The notes under the pieces are model-generated. The model saw only the letters and a list, made by a program, of their open reading frames with translations. It was not told the DNA's origin and made no database searches. DNA of 18,342 nucleotides from Roseburia sp. (GTDB lineage Bacteria > Bacillota_A > Clostridia > Lachnospirales > Lachnospiraceae): contig JAFYQA010000112.1 in assembly GCA_017547315.1 (NCBI GenBank), positions 1 through 18,342 on the forward strand, in the 5' to 3' direction. The translations under genes were made by a program, and so were the position numbers. Positions 14,851 through 18,342 of the stretch are shown here, one piece after another; the stretch's first letter is position 1; every line of letters starts with the position of its first letter.

Positions 14851-16782
14851 ATGAGAAGAGTACAGAAAATAATGAACGACTGGATGTTTACCAATCAGGG
14901 TAAAAAACGTCCGGTAGATTTACCTCATACCTGGAACGCACTTGACGGTCAGGACGGCGGTAACGATTATTTTCGTGGAACCTGCGTTTATGAGAAGACT
15001 TTTAAAAAGCCGGAGTATAACGCAGACGAATGTGTGTATCTTCAGTTTCATGGGGTAAATGCTAGTGCCAAGGTGATTTTAAACGGTACAGAAGTGTGTA
15101 CACACGATAATGGTTATTCTACTTTCCGTAAAGATGTAACAAAGTTACTGAAAGACGAGAACGAACTTCGCGTAGAAGTAGATAATAGTGTGAATGACCG
15201 TGTATATCCACAGATGGCAGACTTTACATTCTATGGTGGTATTTATCGTGATGTAGAATTGCTTACCGTATCAGCAGAACATTTTGATTTGGACTATTAC
15301 GGAGGTCCTGGTATCAAATATGTGACTGAGGTAAATGGTAAGGCTGCAAAAGTAAATGTGGATACTTATACAAATGTAGCAGACTTAAAGGCAGCAGGAT
15401 TAGAGGTAGAGGTAACTTTAAAAGATGCGGATGGAAAAACAGTAGCATCAGCAAATGGAACCAGCGTATCTTTAGATATCGCAAATGTTCATCTTTGGGA
15501 TGGTGTGGCTGACCCATATCTCTATCAGTTAACTGCACAGTTAAAGCGTGGTGCTGTAGTTGTAGATGAAATTGGTTGTAACGTAGGTGTAAGAACTTTC
15601 TATGTTGATCCAGAAAAAGGATTTTTCTTAAACGGACGTTCTTATCCATTACATGGTGTATCCCGTCATCAGGACTGGAAAGGCATCGGTAATGCAATTT
15701 CTTACGAACATATGGACATGGATATGGATTTAATCCGTGAAGTCGGTGCAAATACAATTCGTTTAGCACATTATCAGCATAATCAGTATTATTATGATTT
15801 ATGTGATAAATATGGTATGGTTGTGTGGGCTGAGATTCCATACATTTCAAGACATTTGCCAAATGCAAGGGAGAATACATTCTTCCAGATGCGTGAGTTG
15901 ATTATCCAGAATTACAATCATCCATGTATTATGATGTGGGGACTTTCTAACGAGATTACAATTAAAGTAACACATAAAGCGGATATGTTAGATAACCATC
16001 GCGAGTTACAGAAGCTTGTAAAAGAGTTAGACCCAACCAGACCAACCACAATGGCAAACTATGCTTGTTGTGGACCATTTAATCCGGTGACAAAGATTTC
16101 AGATATTATTGCATGGAACTTATATTTAGGCTGGTATGTACCTGGCTTATTCTTAAACGATTTGTTTATGAAGTTCTATCATTTTGTATATCCGAAACGT
16201 GCATTGGGTTATTCTGAATACGGTGCAGAAGGTATGCCAAATCTTCATTCAGAACATCCAAGACGTGGTGATAATACAGAAGAATATCAGAATATCTATC
16301 ACGAATATATGTTAGAGTGTTTCAAACGTCATCCATTTATGTGGGGTAATTACGTATGGAACATGTTTGATTTTGCGGCTGACGCAAGAAATCAGGGTGG
16401 CGAACCTGGTATGAACCATAAAGGTTTAGTAACTTTCGATCGTAAGACAAAGAAAGATAGCTTCTACCTTTACAAAGCATACTGGAACAAAGACGACGCT
16501 TTCGTGTATATTGCAGGCAGAAGATTTACTTACCGTAAATCAGCAAAACAGACAATTACAGTGTATTCAAACCAGAAGGAAGTATCACTTTATCAGGATG
16601 GTAAACTTGTGGAAACCAAGAAAGGTGAAAATGTATTCAAGTTTAACGTAACCTTAAAAGATGGTGAGAATAAGTTTGAAGCAAAGGCAGGCAAGTTAAC
16701 AGATAACACAATGCTTTGCAGAACAAATGAAGCTCATCCAGAATACAAGGTTCAGAAAGTAGATACTAAGAACTGGATGTAG
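14851..16782 (+). CDS. GH2 family glycosidase (beta-galactosidase or beta-glucuronidase type)
   Basis: A 643-residue cytoplasmic enzyme with no signal peptide. The layout is a sugar-binding jelly-roll domain (about 1-140, with LPHTWNA and FYGGIYRDV), an immunoglobulin-like domain (about 150-250) and a TIM-barrel. Acid/base E368 is in WGLSNEIT and nucleophile E456 in GYSEYGAEG. NHKGLVTFDRKTKKDSFYLY (522-541) closes the barrel. An N-x-K triplet (N522, K524) resembles the beta-glucuronidase carboxylate-binding motif, but many beta-galactosidases also carry it here, so the substrate is left open. A strong AAAGGAGG lies 5 bases before ATG 14851. No terminator follows, so transcription probably continues through the repeat island into the GH3 gene. 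Confidence 0.92.
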   Translation: MRRVQKIMNDWMFTNQGKKRPVDLPHTWNALDGQDGGNDYFRGTCVYEKTFKKPEYNADECVYLQFHGVNASAKVILNGTEVCTHDNGYSTFRKDVTKLLKDENELRVEVDNSVNDRVYPQMADFTFYGGIYRDVELLTVSAEHFDLDYYGGPGIKYVTEVNGKAAKVNVDTYTNVADLKAAGLEVEVTLKDADGKTVASANGTSVSLDIANVHLWDGVADPYLYQLTAQLKRGAVVVDEIGCNVGVRTFYVDPEKGFFLNGRSYPLHGVSRHQDWKGIGNAISYEHMDMDMDLIREVGANTIRLAHYQHNQYYYDLCDKYGMVVWAEIPYISRHLPNARENTFFQMRELIIQNYNHPCIMMWGLSNEITIKVTHKADMLDNHRELQKLVKELDPTRPTTMANYACCGPFNPVTKISDIIAWNLYLGWYVPGLFLNDLFMKFYHFVYPKRALGYSEYGAEGMPNLHSEHPRRGDNTEEYQNIYHEYMLECFKRHPFMWGNYVWNMFDFAADARNQGGEPGMNHKGLVTFDRKTKKDSFYLYKAYWNKDDAFVYIAGRRFTYRKSAKQTITVYSNQKEVSLYQDGKLVETKKGENVFKFNVTLKDGENKFEAKAGKLTDNTMLCRTNEAHPEYKVQKVDTKNWM

Positions 16783-16808
16783 TAAAGCTACAAGACGCGC
16801 TGGATAGA

Positions 16809-16855
16809 CGGAAAGATTGAACGGGGGAACTTGTTCACACGGGCAATCCTTTTCG
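16809..16855 (+). other. stem-loop at the start of the GC-rich island
   Basis: CGGAAAGATTG (16809-16819) pairs with CAATCCTTTTCG (16844-16855): 11 pairs, one G-U and one bulged C. GAAC-TT-GTTC lies within the loop. No T-run follows. GGATAGAC occurs on both sides, at about 16802 and 16855. Confidence 0.45.
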
Positions 16856-16866
16856 GATAGACAGGT

Positions 16867-16932
16867 GGGGCGACAGCCCCCTAGCGAGAATCATAGCAGC
16901 GTAAGCTGCGAGGAGCACGAAGTGCGGGATTC
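16867..16932 (+). other. hairpin cluster just before and into the repeat array
   Basis: Three hairpins in a row: GGGGC-GACA-GCCCC (16867-16880), GCAGC-GTAA-GCTGC with a GNRA tetraloop (16896-16909), and GCAC-GAA-GTGC (16915-16925). GAATC (16888-16892) and GATTC (16928-16932) can close the last two into a three-way junction. This regular folding suggests a structured RNA or a processed repeat element. Confidence 0.45.
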
Positions 16933-17176
16933 GAGCTAGTCCGCGGCTCTGCGAAGAGTAAATTCGCGGGCGAGGAAGGAGCACGAAGTGCGGGATTCGA
17001 GCTAGTCCGCGGCTCTGCGAAGAGTAAATTCGCGGGCGAGGAAGGAGCACGAAGTGCGGGATTCGAGCTAGTCCGCGGCTTTACAAAGAGTAAATTTGCG
17101 GGCGAGGAAAGAGCACGAAGTGCGAGATTCGAGCTAGTCCGCGGCTATGCGAAGAGTAAATTTGCGAGATTGAAAG
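16913..17176 (+). repeat. four tandem 66-bp repeats in the GH2-GH3 intergenic island
   Basis: Units start at 16913, 16979, 17045 and 17111, each beginning GAGCACGAAGTGC. Copies 1 and 2 are identical. Copy 3 has five changes, all transitions. Copy 4 decays toward its 3' end. One unit has about 40 G or C in 66 bases, far above the neighbouring genes. Each unit contains GCAC-GAA-GTGC and CTCT-GCGA-AGAG (a GNRA loop) nested in CCGCG/CGCGG. The 66-bp length keeps a minus-strand frame open, but that frame has no ribosome site and merely repeats with the DNA. The rest of 16783-17222 has no credible gene. Confidence 0.92.
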
Positions 17177-17222
17177 AGCGCGGCTTGAAATTTACGTAAG
17201 AAAAATCAAAGGGGAGAAAAAG

Positions 17223-18342
17223 ATGGACAAGAAAGAATTTAAAGTTCAGAAAAAAGCCTTTAAAAAGGCAAAAAGAAAAGCTTGTGGCTTATGGAAAGCA
17301 TTGTCAATCATTGCAGCACCACTTGCTATCATTTTAACAGCAGCAACTGTTGTTGTATCGATGTTCGATAATACCATCGCTTTATTCGTAGGCGGTACAT
17401 TCTGGGAAGTAGAAAACGAAGATCCAAATGCAATCTACTACACAGGTGATTTTGCAACGGAAGAAGAACGAGTAGCAGCTGGTGCAGAACTTGTTAAACA
17501 GGTTGAAGCAGAAGGTGCAGCTCTTTTAACAAACATTGACAAAGCGTTACCACTTGCACAGGGAACAAAGGTTAGCTTATTCTCTACATCAGCTGTAAAC
17601 ATCGTTTATGGTGGTACTGGTTCTGGTAACGTAGATGCTTCTAAATGTGACAACTTAAAAGTTGCATTAGAAAAAGAAGGTTTCGAAGTAAACAGCACAT
17701 TATGGGATTTCTATGAAACAGGTGCAGCAAAAGACTACACACGTGGTAATGCAGGCGCAGTTGTTCAGGACTCTGCAACAGCTAGTGGATATGGTTCAGC
17801 AGAAATCGTAGAAGCTCCATGGTCTATCTATACAGAAGATGTTCTTGCATCTATCGAAGAATACAATGATGCTGCTATCGTAGTATTATCACGTATCGGT
17901 GGTGAAGGTGCAGACAGCTACTTCGATCATACATTAGGCAATGGCAAAAACTATCTTGCATTAAACGACATCGAAAGAGATATGATGGCAAACATCAAAG
18001 CTTTAAAAGATGCTGGTAAGATTGACAGAATTATCGTATTAATCAATACATCAAACGCACTTCAGGTTGACTTCTTAAAGAACAACGAATATGGTGTAGA
18101 CGCTACACTTTGGATTGGTGGCGTAGGTCAGACAGGTCTTAACGCAGTTGCAGCTATTTTAAATGGTACAATTAACCCATCTGGTAGCTTAGCAGATACA
18201 TACTGCTACGATAACTACTCAAGCCCAGTTATGCAGAACTTCACACCAATTCAGTATGAAGGTGATTTATCATTAATTCCTGGACATGCAGATACATACA
18301 TGATTTACCAGGAAGGTATCTATGTAGGTTACAAATATTATG
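17223..18342 (+). CDS. membrane-anchored GH3 protein with swapped domain order, 5' part
   Basis: The frame is open from ATG 17223 to the window end (373 residues); AAAGGGGAG (17208-17216) precedes it. Residues 1-25 are Lys-rich and cytoplasmic, and 26-48 form a single membrane segment without a cleavage site, so the enzyme would sit outside, tethered. From about 85 on it matches the GH3 C-terminal domain: EGAALLTNIDKALPL (97-111), then SRIGGEGADS (223-232), whose E228 is in the place of the GH3 acid/base, then NPSGSLADT (318-326). In ordinary GH3 enzymes this domain follows the barrel; here it comes first, as in the permuted beta-glucosidases of Ruminococcus albus and Butyrivibrio. The nucleophile Asp domain should lie beyond the window. 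Confidence 0.85.
   Translation, partial: MDKKEFKVQKKAFKKAKRKACGLWKALSIIAAPLAIILTAATVVVSMFDNTIALFVGGTFWEVENEDPNAIYYTGDFATEEERVAAGAELVKQVEAEGAALLTNIDKALPLAQGTKVSLFSTSAVNIVYGGTGSGNVDASKCDNLKVALEKEGFEVNSTLWDFYETGAAKDYTRGNAGAVVQDSATASGYGSAEIVEAPWSIYTEDVLASIEEYNDAAIVVLSRIGGEGADSYFDHTLGNGKNYLALNDIERDMMANIKALKDAGKIDRIIVLINTSNALQVDFLKNNEYGVDATLWIGGVGQTGLNAVAAILNGTINPSGSLADTYCYDNYSSPVMQNFTPIQYEGDLSLIPGHADTYMIYQEGIYVGYKYY

Noticed and set aside
15314..15880. 188-codon open frame on the minus strand inside the GH2 gene
   Set aside because: The composition is extreme (His/Leu/Tyr-rich), typical of an antisense shadow; the plus strand encodes an intact GH2 enzyme.
16925..16950. tRNA-like T-arm (GGGATTCGAGCTAGTCC)
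   Set aside because: The TTCGA loop recalls a tRNA, but there is no acceptor stem, D-arm or anticodon arm around it, and it repeats with the 66-bp unit.
16835..17050. Open minus-strand frame of 71 codons through the repeats
   Set aside because: It is open only because the unit length (66) is a multiple of three and the sequence is GC-rich. There is no ribosome site, and the peptide just repeats with the DNA.
16913..17176. CRISPR array
   Set aside because: The 66-bp units are directly adjacent with no unique spacers, and no cas genes are present.
16783..17222. Terminator after the GH2 gene
   Set aside because: Many hairpins are present but none is followed by a T-run, so no intrinsic terminator can be supported here.

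Overview
The window looks like a chromosomal segment of a low-GC Gram-positive gut-type Clostridia, most likely Lachnospiraceae. This is inferred from AT-rich codon use, strong AGGAGG-type ribosome binding sites, many short intrinsic terminators, and the gene mix: a DUF1667 redox protein beside a FAD oxidoreductase, NhaC, a DegV protein, an AgrC/AgrA-like pair and several intracellular and membrane-anchored glycosidases. I could not run any search, so all family calls rest on motifs read by eye.

Layout. 1-973 holds the end of a FAD-dependent oxidoreductase gene and a DUF1667 gene, an arrangement typical of anaerobic glycerol-3-phosphate dehydrogenase operons, closed by a terminator. 1117-2625 is an NhaC-type antiporter. 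It shares a bidirectional terminator with a convergent minus-strand pair: a KDPG/KHG aldolase carrying an extra VOC-like C-terminal domain, then a HIT protein. The aldolase has a perfect consensus promoter next to a 14-bp palindrome. 4355-4732 encodes an Asn/Thr-rich lipoprotein that shares a second bidirectional terminator with a minus-strand DegV gene.

5900-7669 is an OmpR-type response regulator/histidine kinase operon, followed by an extended-SDR epimerase-like gene (7863-8870). A classical SDR lacking its N-terminal Rossmann half overlaps the epimerase stop by one base. Upstream of both the regulator gene and the epimerase gene lie tandem TTAACA hexamers with 11-bp periodicity, the layout of Bacillus PhoP boxes, which suggests that the two-component system controls itself and its neighbour. 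9579-10547 is L-lactate dehydrogenase.

10780 to the end is a carbohydrate region: a GH13 oligo-1,6-glucosidase-like enzyme with an unusual helical N-terminal extension, a LytTR response regulator with its AgrC-like kinase, a GH2 glycosidase, and a membrane-anchored GH3 protein whose C-terminal-type domain comes first and which runs off the window. Between GH2 and GH3 lies a GC-rich island of about 440 bases with no gene. It contains four tandem 66-bp repeats full of small hairpins, preceded by a further run of stem-loops. This island is the least explained and most interesting part of the window.
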